Assembly: GCA_011620825.1 (NCBI GenBank)
Contig: WOYN01000032.1
Coordinates: forward strand, 1-9,546
From: Candidatus Methanomethylophilaceae archaeon
GTDB lineage: Archaea; Thermoplasmatota; Thermoplasmata; Methanomassiliicoccales; Methanomethylophilaceae
DNA: 9,546 bases
Direction: 5' to 3'
A model generated the notes under the pieces. It worked only from the letters and a program-made list of their open reading frames with translations. It did not search any database and was not told the DNA's origin. Shown here piece by piece: positions 1 to 5,646 of this stretch. A program made the translations under genes and the position numbers. Within the stretch, counting starts at the first letter, position 1; each line of letters starts with the position of its first letter.

Positions 1-1124
1 TCGCAGTCATAACCGATAAGGGCCAGTACTCCTCCGTTCTTGATGAGATCAAGGAGAGCGGTCGGATATCCCAGGCGACCCTGGGCAGACTGATGGCGGA
101 GGCCTTCATAGCCACGGCGAACTATGACGCGATGATAGCCAGCAGGATGCATTCGAAGTTCTGCAAGGGATTTCCAGCTTCGTTCCCTATCCCCAGCGAG
201 AAGGTGGAGGACCTCAGGTACGGGGAGAACCCCAACCAGAAGGCCGCGTTCTACAGAGATCCGTTCACGGACGGGACAACGGTTCCCAAGGCGGAGCAGC
301 TACATGGCAAACAGCTCTCCTACAACAACATCCTGGACCTTGACAAATCGCTGGATATCGCAATGGATTTCGACAAACCTACCGCCGTGGTAATGAAACA
401 CACCAACCCATGCGGACTGGCGTCCGCCGACACGATCTCAGAGGCCTTTGTAACGGCATACGAGGTAGATCCGCTATCGGCGTACGGTTGCGTCATCGCC
501 CTGAACAGAGGCTGCGACACAGCCACCGCGGAAGAGGTCAAGAAACATTTCGTGGAGGCGATAATATGCCCGGACTACACTCCCGGGGCACTCGAGCTTC
601 TGATGACAAAGAAGAACCTCCGGATCCTCAGGACCGGACGCCCGATCGGACCCGAACAGAGGCACCGCGAATACAAGATGAAGAAGGTTCAGGGAGGCAT
701 GCTTGTACAGACGGACGAGGACCTGGAGATCGACCCCGAGAAGCTTACCGTTGTCACGAACCGTGCACCCACCGAGGATGAGGTGCACTCGTTGCTGTTC
801 GCATGGAAGCTCGCGAAGCACGTTACGTCCAACGCAGTGGTATATGTGAAGGGCGAGCGTGCGGTGGGAATCGGCGCCGGACAGATGAGCCGTGTGGATT
901 CCGCCAAGATAGCGGCGATGAAGGCCAATGAGCCCACTCAGGGATGCGTAATGGCATCGGATGCGTTCTTCCCGTTCAGGGATGGTGTGGACACGGCCGC
1001 GGAGGCGGGGATCACCGCGATAATACAACCCGGGGGCAGCATCAGAGACCAGGAGGTCATCGATGCCGCCAACGAGCACAACATCGCCATGGTTTTCACC
1101 GGATGCCGTGTATTTAGACACTGA
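1..1124 (+). CDS. purH: PurH, bifunctional AICAR transformylase / IMP cyclohydrolase, 5'-truncated by the window edge
   Basis: PurH catalyses the last two steps of de novo IMP synthesis in the cytosol: formyl transfer from 10-formyl-tetrahydrofolate to AICAR, then ring closure. The reading frame is open from base 3 (base 1-2 end a codon), so the gene enters from the left. About 373 codons are present against a usual 500-530, so roughly 150 N-terminal residues of the cyclohydrolase domain are missing. The first 35-40 residues match the end of that domain, and the rest is the transformylase domain. Its signature KHTNPCG lies near base 398 and contains the Lys-His pair that is catalytic in the family. 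The RYGENPNQKA stretch near base 218 and the C-terminal IAMVFTG motif are also diagnostic. The final residues read GCRVFRH, where I recall the family usually having a form like G-x-RHFRH. Many archaea use PurP and PurO instead, so a fused PurH is lineage-informative. Identification is near certain. Confidence 0.96.
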   Translation, partial: AVITDKGQYSSVLDEIKESGRISQATLGRLMAEAFIATANYDAMIASRMHSKFCKGFPASFPIPSEKVEDLRYGENPNQKAAFYRDPFTDGTTVPKAEQLHGKQLSYNNILDLDKSLDIAMDFDKPTAVVMKHTNPCGLASADTISEAFVTAYEVDPLSAYGCVIALNRGCDTATAEEVKKHFVEAIICPDYTPGALELLMTKKNLRILRTGRPIGPEQRHREYKMKKVQGGMLVQTDEDLEIDPEKLTVVTNRAPTEDEVHSLLFAWKLAKHVTSNAVVYVKGERAVGIGAGQMSRVDSAKIAAMKANEPTQGCVMASDAFFPFRDGVDTAAEAGITAIIQPGGSIRDQEVIDAANEHNIAMVFTGCRVFRH

Positions 1125-1143
1125 TACTGAAGTGCCAGCAACC

Positions 1144-1149
1144 AAAAAA
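1144..1149 (-). terminator. U6 tract after the small cysteine-rich gene
   Basis: Six A on the plus strand give TTTTTT on the minus strand, starting 4 bases after the stop of the 71-aa gene and inside the 29-base gap to the purH stop. It would end leftward transcription before it runs antisense through purH. No stem-loop is needed in archaea. Confidence 0.45.
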
Positions 1150-1153
1150 CAAC

Positions 1154-1369
1154 TTACTGTTCCTTAATTTTTTCAGGGTGTTCTTCAAGTTCCCCGGGTA
1201 TGATGGGCCTTCCCTCGGCCTTCCTCTTCATGTGTCCTCCGGGTCCTCCGCGTTCAACGCGTGCTTTCTCGATACACTCGGGGTCGTCGCAGACAAACGC
1301 CGCGTAAACGAAGTTGGTGGAAGGTTTTCCGCAGATCTCGCACGGATAATCGCTGAAATTTATCGTCAT
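1154..1369 (-). CDS. Small (71 aa) protein with two cysteine pairs, probable zinc-binding, unknown function
   Basis: I do not recognise a named family. The protein begins MTINFSDYPCEICG and has C10-x2-C13, then C27-x4-C32, a spacing suited to one small zinc site. After about residue 33 it becomes polar and charged, with a Gly-Gly-Pro-Gly-Gly stretch, and ends in a Lys/Glu-rich tail, so it is probably soluble. The frame stays open upstream to base 1519, but that extension runs through hdrC and looks random. The ATG at 1367-1369 is therefore preferred because it opens directly on the zinc-finger-like part. No clear Shine-Dalgarno precedes it; a TATA-like box about 40 bases upstream suggests a short leader. 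It converges on purH and is divergent from hdrC with only 65 bases between starts. Coding is supported by the patterned cysteines and by TAA plus a U-tract directly after it. The metal and role are inference. Confidence 0.7.
   Translation of the reverse strand: MTINFSDYPCEICGKPSTNFVYAAFVCDDPECIEKARVERGGPGGHMKRKAEGRPIIPGELEEHPEKIKEQ
1164..1173 (+). terminator. U-tract, candidate purH terminator
   Basis: TTAATTTTTT lies 40-50 bases after the purH stop. Archaeal RNA polymerase commonly terminates on U-rich tracts without a required hairpin, and none is evident here. The tract lies inside the 3' end of the converging small gene. The call rests on composition and position only. Confidence 0.45.
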
Positions 1370-1406
1370 GCACGGGGTAACGCGAAACTCAGGTAAAAAA
1401 CAAGCG

Positions 1407-1416
1407 TTATCTAAAT
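1407..1416. promoter_or_regulatory. AT-rich box between divergent starts, possible bidirectional promoter
   Basis: TTATCTAAAT is the only AT-rich TATA-like block in the 65 bases between the 71-aa gene and hdrC. Rightward it is centred about 23 bases before the hdrC ATG, which fits a nearly leaderless message. Leftward (ATTTAGATAA) it is centred about 42 bases before the small gene's ATG, leaving a leader of roughly 15-20 bases. One box serving both directions is possible. Confidence 0.4.
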
Positions 1417-1434
1417 CAAGGTGGATATGCGGAC

Positions 1435-1863
1435 ATGGAGCAACGGGCCCTTTCGATAAAGTTTGAACTGGTGAAATGCATTCAATGCAAGAAATGCACA
1501 CGGAACTGCCCATCGGCAAAACACGGAGGGATCATACCCAACGAGACGGTCCTAGCGGTCCGAGAAGGAAATTACACCGGAGATCCATGGACATGTCTGA
1601 TGTGCCACAGGTGCAGTATGGTGTGCCCCGAGGGGATAGAGGTAGCAGGATTGGTGATGGCGCTCCGCAATAACGAAGTGGAGGCAGGCAACGTCCCGGA
1701 AAGGTTCGGCAGGGTTTATGGAAATTTCAGGAAGGTCGGAGACACGATGAGCATAGCGGATTCGACAGACGACGAACGCAATGCATTCGGCCTTCCAAAA
1801 ATATGCAGGGAGCCCGGGGTTCCTGAGAAATTGGAAAAGATGTCCGGGAGGAGGATCCAATGA
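1435..1863 (+). CDS. hdrC: HdrC, heterodisulfide reductase iron-sulfur subunit
   Basis: HdrC is the electron-relay subunit of cytoplasmic HdrABC. It passes electrons from the flavin subunit HdrA to the active site in HdrB, which reduces the CoM-S-S-CoB heterodisulfide formed in the last step of methanogenesis. Two complete [4Fe-4S] motifs are visible: C15-C18-C21-C25-P and C54-C57-C60-C64-P, each Cx2Cx2Cx3CP, 29 residues apart. Beyond residue 70 there is the helical tail expected of HdrC, but the protein is short (142 aa against about 185 in Methanothermobacter as I recall it). The ATG is preceded by AGGTGG with a 10-base spacer. The stop overlaps the hdrB start as ATGA, so translation is probably coupled. 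HdrC-like modules also occur in other oxidoreductases, but the directly linked HdrB makes this call strong. No hdrA is in view. Confidence 0.92.
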   Translation: MEQRALSIKFELVKCIQCKKCTRNCPSAKHGGIIPNETVLAVREGNYTGDPWTCLMCHRCSMVCPEGIEVAGLVMALRNNEVEAGNVPERFGRVYGNFRKVGDTMSIADSTDDERNAFGLPKICREPGVPEKLEKMSGRRIQ

Positions 1864-2633
1864 AGCTTTTCCCGGGATGCACGGTCAGTTCCAGGCTTCC
1901 GTTCGTAGAGTCCGCGGTAAGGTACATAGCGGAGAGATTGGAGGTAGAGATATCTCCTTCAGGGTGTAACATGTGCTGTTTTGAACCCACAGGCCTAAGG
2001 TCGATGGACCCGGACATGTGGATGTCTGTCGGGAGCATGATACATTCGATGAACGGCGGAGAATCGCTGGTAACCCTCTGCGAGGGATGCAATCTGTCGC
2101 TATCGTCATCGGAAGAGGTCCTCAGTACAGAAGAGGGCGCTGCAGATGCCAAAGAAAGGTTATCGAAGGTCGGAATGGATTTCGGGTTGGCGGAAGTCCG
2201 CGGTCTGCTGGAATTTCTTTATGAGAACATCGATGGGATACGCAGGCTTGCCAAAGTGCCAGCAGATGGTACGGGTGCAGTTTTTCCTGGATGCCACGGG
2301 GAGTTTGCATATAAGAGCAGGGGATCGGATGCGGGCGTGATGATGTCGGAGGTCCTCGATGCGGCAGGATGTCATAATGTAGTCATCAGGAAGCCCATGT
2401 GCTGCGGCGGGGGTTTGCAGGGAGTGCACGACCAGATTGCCAACGGGATTCTTCAGGACACCATAGGAGAGTTCAAAGAAGCGGGCGCAGGATTCGCCGT
2501 GGTATCTTGCGTTTTCTGCTTCCGCAGACTGGACATCTCTGCGAAATACCCAGTGATGCATATATCGGAAGTGGTCGCCCGCTCCATGGGATGGGAGGCG
2601 GACACTTCCAGATATCATCGCACCAAACTTTAA
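1860..2633 (+). CDS. hdrB: HdrB, heterodisulfide reductase catalytic subunit
   Basis: HdrB carries the two noncubane [4Fe-4S] clusters that cleave the CoM-S-S-CoB disulfide. Both CCG-domain repeats are intact. The first has C7 (FPGC), C39-C40, and C74-x2-C77; the second has C145 (FPGC), C181-C182-G, and C217-x2-C220. This spacing matches the known ligands of methanogen HdrB. In the first repeat the residue after the CC pair is Phe, and an extra C36 sits three residues before the pair. The 257-aa length is slightly below the usual 290 or so. The ATG is preceded by a strong GGAGGAGG and overlaps the hdrC stop by four bases. The C-terminus has the SEVVARSMG stretch and a late His, like the end of other HdrBs. 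With no hdrA here, the complex must recruit a flavin subunit encoded elsewhere. The stop TAA shares bases with the converging nadC stop. Confidence 0.93.
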   Translation: MKLFPGCTVSSRLPFVESAVRYIAERLEVEISPSGCNMCCFEPTGLRSMDPDMWMSVGSMIHSMNGGESLVTLCEGCNLSLSSSEEVLSTEEGAADAKERLSKVGMDFGLAEVRGLLEFLYENIDGIRRLAKVPADGTGAVFPGCHGEFAYKSRGSDAGVMMSEVLDAAGCHNVVIRKPMCCGGGLQGVHDQIANGILQDTIGEFKEAGAGFAVVSCVFCFRRLDISAKYPVMHISEVVARSMGWEADTSRYHRTKL

Positions 2634-3439
2634 TCCAGGTCCATCGAGAACTGTATCGAGCCGGAGGAGTGGGTCAGGGAACCCATCGAAACCAGGTCCG
2701 CGCATCCGGCGTACTTCGCCACATTCGCGAGCGTGATGTTGCCGGAGGCTTCCACGAGCGCTCTCGGGTTCTTCTTGCGAACCGCGGCGCGGAGTTTTTT
2801 CACGTCGGCAGGTTTCATGTTGTCCGCCATTATTATGTCGGCTCCCATCTCTGCCGCCGTCTCGGCGTCCTCGATGCTGCTGACCTCGATCTCTATCTTC
2901 AGGTTGAAAGGTGCCTTCGAGGCTCTCTCCATGGCGCTGCGAACCGATCCGCAGGCCTTGATATGATTATCCTTGATAAGAACCATGTCGTCCAGTCCGA
3001 ACCTGTGCTCGGCTCCGCCACCGAGCCTGATCGCTTTCTTCTCATATTCGCGAAATCCCGGTGTCGTTTTTCTGGTGCCGCAGACAAGGATGTCCTGATC
3101 CTTTTCCCTGAGCAGCTCTGTGGCCGCAGATGTGGCGGTCGCTATTCCGCTCATCTTCATAAGAAAGTTGAGGGCGGTACGTTCGGCACTCAGGAGCCCT
3201 CTCACGGAGCCGCTGACTGAAATAACTCTTGTTCCCGCTCTGATGTGCGTTCCATCCTTCACAAGGGCGGTGGCATCTGCTCCGACCATCGAAAATATCT
3301 CGCAGGCCTCTTCAAGGCCCGCCATCGTAGCATCTTCCTCGCAGACGATCGAAGCTCTGCCATTCACATCGGGGATAAGACTGGCTGTGACATCGCCCCT
3401 TCCCATGTCCTCCCTTAAAAAATGTTCAAGGCCGACCAT
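2630..3439 (-). CDS. nadC: NadC, nicotinate-nucleotide (quinolinate) phosphoribosyltransferase
   Basis: NadC joins quinolinate to PRPP, releasing CO2 and pyrophosphate to give nicotinate mononucleotide, the entry to NAD. Visible hallmarks, numbered from the chosen start, are ED-x-G-x-GDVT (10-18), the SAERTALNFL helix (84-93), the phosphate-binding GTRKTTPGFR (121-130), and GGG-x-EHR-x-GL-x-DM-x-LIKDNHI (140-160). The IMADNM stretch further on belongs to the barrel. Length (269 aa) is normal. I chose the ATG at 3437-3439 over the one at 3443-3445 because a perfect GGAGGT stands six bases before the former but directly abuts the latter. The alternative would add two residues. It follows the aCPSF2-type gene in one operon, with no nadA or nadB beside it. 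Its stop is embedded in the hdrB stop, and no A-run on the plus strand downstream offers an early leftward terminator. Confidence 0.95.
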   Translation of the reverse strand: MVGLEHFLREDMGRGDVTASLIPDVNGRASIVCEEDATMAGLEEACEIFSMVGADATALVKDGTHIRAGTRVISVSGSVRGLLSAERTALNFLMKMSGIATATSAATELLREKDQDILVCGTRKTTPGFREYEKKAIRLGGGAEHRFGLDDMVLIKDNHIKACGSVRSAMERASKAPFNLKIEIEVSSIEDAETAAEMGADIIMADNMKPADVKKLRAAVRKKNPRALVEASGNITLANVAKYAGCADLVSMGSLTHSSGSIQFSMDLD

Positions 3440-3441
3440 AC

Positions 3442-4677
3442 TCATACCTCCAGTTCGAATTCTTTTCCCAGCTCCGGCAAGATAACATTATAGTCCTGCA
3501 GGTCGGGGAGGAACAGTTCCCTTACTTCCGAGTGCATAAAGATGACATTTTTCGGATCGCATTTCTGGATGAAGTCCACAATCTCGCTGTGGTCCGCATG
3601 GGCGGAGAAGTCGAACCTCTGCACCTCGCATTCTATCTTGTATGCCTCGCCGTCAATGACCATGCTGCCCTGCTCGAGGAGCAGGCTTCCATTGGTGCCT
3701 TCGGCCTGGTATCCAACGATGAGGATCGCGCTTTTCGGGTCGTTCTTGACGTTGTTCACATATCCCAGCACAGGTCCCCCGTCCAGCATTCCGCCTGTCG
3801 TGACGATGACCTGTCCCTTCGAGGCGTTGCGTCTCATGTTCGAATTCTTTACAGTGTTGAAATTCCTTTTTGCCGCCCTGAGCTTCTTGGGGTCGCGCAG
3901 ATATTCTGGATAATCCAGGAACATACGCGTAACGGAGCGTCCCATGCCGTCGACCCACATTTCGTACTTGAGGTCCTTCAGCAGCAACATGATCTCCTGT
4001 GTCCTGCCGATCGCAAAGCAGGGAATGATGCACGTCCCGCCCCTTTCCACGACCTCGCGCACTTTGTTGAGGAACTGGACCTCGGTCTGGTTCCTCGGAG
4101 GATGGTTGCGCTCTCCGTATGTACCTTCGATGATCAGGTTCTCGCAACCTACCGGTTTAGCTCCCAGCACCAATCTCTGGTCTGCAGTGTGTATGTCACC
4201 GCTGTAGAGTGTCGTGGTGTCTCCCTCGAACATGAACATGGTCGCGCCCGGGATGTGTCCTGCCGAGTAAAGAGTAACGTCTGCCTTTCCGATCTCTATG
4301 GTGTCGCCGAACGTCAGCGGTACCACGTTCCTCATAGTTCTCTCGATATCGCCGGCCGCGTATGGCTGAGGGTAGTCCTCGGCCTTGGCGATCTTCAGCG
4401 AGTCGTTCATCAGAAGCTCTCCCACCTCCGCCGTCACAGGTGTCGTGAAAAGCTCGCAGTTCTGCTTGCCGCAAACCACGGGCACCATGCCGCAGTGGTC
4501 GAGGTGACCGTGCGTCAGAAATACGTGGTCCACGCGCGGTGCTGGTATAGGGTATTCGGGTGGCTTGGAAGGGCTCAGGCCGTATTCAACCAGGATGGTC
4601 TTTTTAGGGCCTTCCATAGTAAGCCCCATGCGGCCGACTATGTCTGCGCCGCCCAAAAATCGATATTTTACTTTCAT
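3442..4677 (-). CDS. Archaeal beta-CASP metallo-beta-lactamase ribonuclease, aCPSF2-like
   Basis: This is a zinc-dependent RNA nuclease of the CPSF73 / RNase J superfamily, acting in RNA processing or decay. Motifs: the zinc site HGHLDH (H56, H58, D60, H61), SAGH at H141, and SGD at D161. The beta-CASP part has EGTYG (E184, motif A), SAHADHS (H360, motif B) and FMHSE (H382, motif C). At 411 aa it lacks the N-terminal KH domains of aCPSF1/FttA, and its opening FLGGA...VGR fits aCPSF2 better than aRNase J. At motif 1, where the superfamily usually has Asp (ILLDCG-like), this protein has Glu (ILVEYG, E31). The frame extends upstream to 4854, but the ATG at 4675-4677 is preceded by AAGGAG at good spacing and starts where the fold starts. 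It heads an operon with nadC (ATGA overlap) and has a long, structured leader. Confidence 0.9.
   Translation of the reverse strand: MKVKYRFLGGADIVGRMGLTMEGPKKTILVEYGLSPSKPPEYPIPAPRVDHVFLTHGHLDHCGMVPVVCGKQNCELFTTPVTAEVGELLMNDSLKIAKAEDYPQPYAAGDIERTMRNVVPLTFGDTIEIGKADVTLYSAGHIPGATMFMFEGDTTTLYSGDIHTADQRLVLGAKPVGCENLIIEGTYGERNHPPRNQTEVQFLNKVREVVERGGTCIIPCFAIGRTQEIMLLLKDLKYEMWVDGMGRSVTRMFLDYPEYLRDPKKLRAAKRNFNTVKNSNMRRNASKGQVIVTTGGMLDGGPVLGYVNNVKNDPKSAILIVGYQAEGTNGSLLLEQGSMVIDGEAYKIECEVQRFDFSAHADHSEIVDFIQKCDPKNVIFMHSEVRELFLPDLQDYNVILPELGKEFELEV
3446..3451 (-). promoter_or_regulatory. Ribosome-binding site GGAGGT that decides the nadC start
   Basis: GGAGGT on the minus strand is encoded in the last codons of the upstream nuclease gene. 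It is six bases from the ATG at 3439 and zero bases from the ATG at 3445. Spacing therefore favours the inner start, with the outer ATG forming only the ATGA overlap. Confidence 0.7.
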
Positions 4678-4711
4678 TGCTATTCTCCTTGTTATTCGCC
4701 ATAGGCTGTGA

Positions 4712-4738
4712 AAAGGAGGGGCAGAAGGCCTCTCCTTT
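4712..4738. promoter_or_regulatory. 11-bp stem, 5-base loop in the aCPSF2 leader
   Basis: AAAGGAGGGGC (4712-4722) pairs with GCCTCTCCTTT (4728-4738) around AGAAG. Ten pairs are Watson-Crick and one is G-T. In RNA made leftward the odd position becomes A-C, a mismatch. It lies 34-60 bases upstream of the nuclease start, and in the leftward RNA it includes AAAGGAG, a Shine-Dalgarno-like string held in the stem. A role in leader processing or control is inference. Confidence 0.45.
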
Positions 4739-4750
4739 GACTGTAAATCG

Positions 4751-4769
4751 GGACATAACATGCATGTCC
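4751..4769. promoter_or_regulatory. Nested palindrome near the predicted aCPSF2 transcription start
   Basis: GGACAT and ATGTCC form arms around a 7-base centre, and the 10-bp perfect palindrome ACATGCATGT (4758-4767) overlaps the right half. With the TATA-like box at 4792-4799, leftward transcription would start near 4770, so this dyad lies at the start site, where a repressor could bind. No regulator is identified. Confidence 0.4.
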
Positions 4770-4787
4770 TGAACTGGCTATTGTATC

Positions 4788-4814
4788 GCGGTATATTTAG
4801 TTTCCTTATACCGC
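4788..4814 (-). promoter_or_regulatory. Putative aCPSF2 core promoter enclosed by an 8-bp inverted repeat
   Basis: On the minus strand this reads GCGGTATA, then AGGAAACTAAA, then TATACCGC. The central purines resemble a BRE, and TAAATATA (plus-strand 4792-4799) is a good archaeal TATA box that runs into the second arm. The arms are perfect over 8 bases. A start about 26 bases downstream, near 4770, would give a leader of about 93 bases. The symmetry around BRE/TATA suggests an operator. Confidence 0.5.
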
Positions 4815-5254
4815 CAGAGAGGTATTTCACAGTATGGAAAATCAAATGTGCCACAACTAAAAATATTGGTCAACGCGCAACAGTATCTGTGGGGCATGCA
4901 TGTAGCAGCGCCGGTTATTTCGGGGTCTTTGGAATTATGGCGGTAATGATACGGCAACACCGCTTTGTGTGCGGCCTCAAACGGTATCAGCGCATAGGTG
5001 GTCGGTTCCAGCGGGTGCACGCGGACTCCGTCCGGAATGGGGTTTGCCGCCCGCAGGGATGGGCCAGCGCATACGGCCGGAGGCATCGTGACAGTGTTCG
5101 CCGGCATAACGCTGGCTTCAATCGGATACCAGCACCCAACGCCGAGGAGAATTTCATCTCGATCTTCGCAGCGCTGATCGTTCCGGCGGCCCTGGCGGAC
5201 GCTTCGAGCGGACTGGTGAACAGAGACTATGCATCCCGACATTATCGATGGTTT
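4815..5254. other. 440 bases without a supported gene
   Basis: Long open frames exist on both strands here (about 4760-5266 plus, 4778-5242 minus), but neither product resembles a known protein. Neither has a good ribosome-binding site, and base composition by codon position shows no clear periodicity in the parts I counted (4981-5160). Short hydrophobic stretches appear in two different plus frames (near 5070-5135 and 5140-5220), as an old frameshifted membrane-protein gene might leave. I found no tRNA, RNase P RNA or SRP RNA signature by eye. Confidence 0.4.
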
Positions 5255-5312
5255 TGGCGTTCATAATGACATTAACATATCATTCATACATGCCGTACGA
5301 AATGGCGTTCAT
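5255..5312. repeat. Direct repeat TGGCGTTCAT, two copies 48 bases apart
   Basis: TGGCGTTCAT occurs at 5255-5264 and again at 5303-5312. Between them is AT-rich DNA including ATTAACATAT, a possible TATA element, and the related string CATTCATACATG. The pair stands just upstream of the GC hairpin at 5324-5342. It may be a regulator site or a remnant of local duplication. Confidence 0.4.
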
Positions 5313-5323
5313 TAGAATCATCT

Positions 5324-5350
5324 CGGGGTCCGGGCGACCCCGTTATCTTT
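5324..5350 (+). terminator. GC-rich hairpin followed by a T-rich run
   Basis: CGGGGTC (5324-5330) and GACCCCG (5336-5342) form a perfect 7-bp stem with loop CGGGC, followed by TTATCTTTT. This has the layout of an intrinsic terminator for rightward transcription. No gene is supported just upstream, so it may end an unseen RNA or act as an attenuator in front of the small ORF at 5352. Confidence 0.45.
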
Positions 5351-5351
5351 T

Positions 5352-5489
5352 ATGATGGCGACCTACGGTTTGGAGCCGGAGACTGCAGATTTCAAGCGGA
5401 AGAAGAATGGCAAGGCGCGGCCTGCGGAGGGAGCCGGAATAATGAGGAAGGAAGAGGCAGGGGCAGGCAAGAACACCAAAGCAAAATAG
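5352..5489 (+). CDS. Possible 45-aa basic small protein, unknown
   Basis: An ATG-ATG start opens a 45-codon frame ending in TAG. The product starts MMATYGLEPETADFKRKK and is rich in Lys, Ala, Gly and Glu, with no hydrophobic segment and no cysteine. It would be a basic, probably disordered protein of the kind that binds RNA, DNA or ribosomes. Codon choice resembles the neighbours (AAG, GAG, GGC and GCG preferred), which supports coding. Against it: the start has no Shine-Dalgarno, and a terminator-like hairpin ends only nine bases upstream. The purine-rich strand could also favour Lys/Glu codons by chance. Reading through the TAG would add only four residues before a TAA. I do not recognise a family. 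Confidence 0.4.
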   Translation: MMATYGLEPETADFKRKKNGKARPAEGAGIMRKEEAGAGKNTKAK

Positions 5490-5611
5490 ACCCGGGAATA
5501 AGGGACCGGCAAAGCCTCCGAGAAACAAACGGTCGGGAGATCCAAAGAGCATAATGCCTGTACAGAGGCGAAACAGCAATCGGATGTTTATTTCCTGGAC
5601 GTTCGACCCAA

Positions 5612-5621
5612 ACTTATTAAA
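5612..5621 (+). promoter_or_regulatory. TATA-like box for the membrane protein gene
   Basis: ACTTATTAAA lies 26 bases before the chosen ATG at 5647. The same nine bases ACTTATTAA recur before tfs at 6474-6482. A start about 26 bases after the box centre would fall just before 5647, giving a nearly leaderless message and excluding the ATG at 5635. Confidence 0.5.
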
Positions 5622-5646
5622 CGCGTAACGAGTAATGGAGGACGGG

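Noticed and set aside
474..1145. 223-codon minus-strand frame inside purH
   Set aside because: Antisense shadow of a clearly conserved gene.
3532..4704. 390-codon plus-strand frame antisense to the nuclease
   Set aside because: The minus strand carries complete beta-CASP motifs; this frame is a mirror effect of codon bias.
4988..5045. Possible tRNA T-arm (GGTTCCAG) or SRP-like CCGGAATGGGG
   Set aside because: No matching anticodon or acceptor stem, and no SRP helix 8 layout around it.
4948..5177. In-frame TAG as pyrrolysine (short frame containing TAG then GTGGTCGG)
   Set aside because: Tempting in a possible methylamine-using methanogen, but TAA and TGA stops stand just upstream, leaving only about 15 codons. 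The flanks do not resemble the MtmB, MtbB or MttB sequences around their Pyl codon.
4778..5242. 154-codon minus-strand open frame
   Set aside because: No family match by eye, no ribosome site, weak codon-position signal, and it overlaps the same putative promoter.
4760..5266. 168-codon plus-strand open frame in the gene-poor stretch
   Set aside because: No recognisable family, Arg/His-rich middle typical of out-of-frame GC-rich DNA, no good ribosome site, and it crosses the aCPSF2 promoter dyad.
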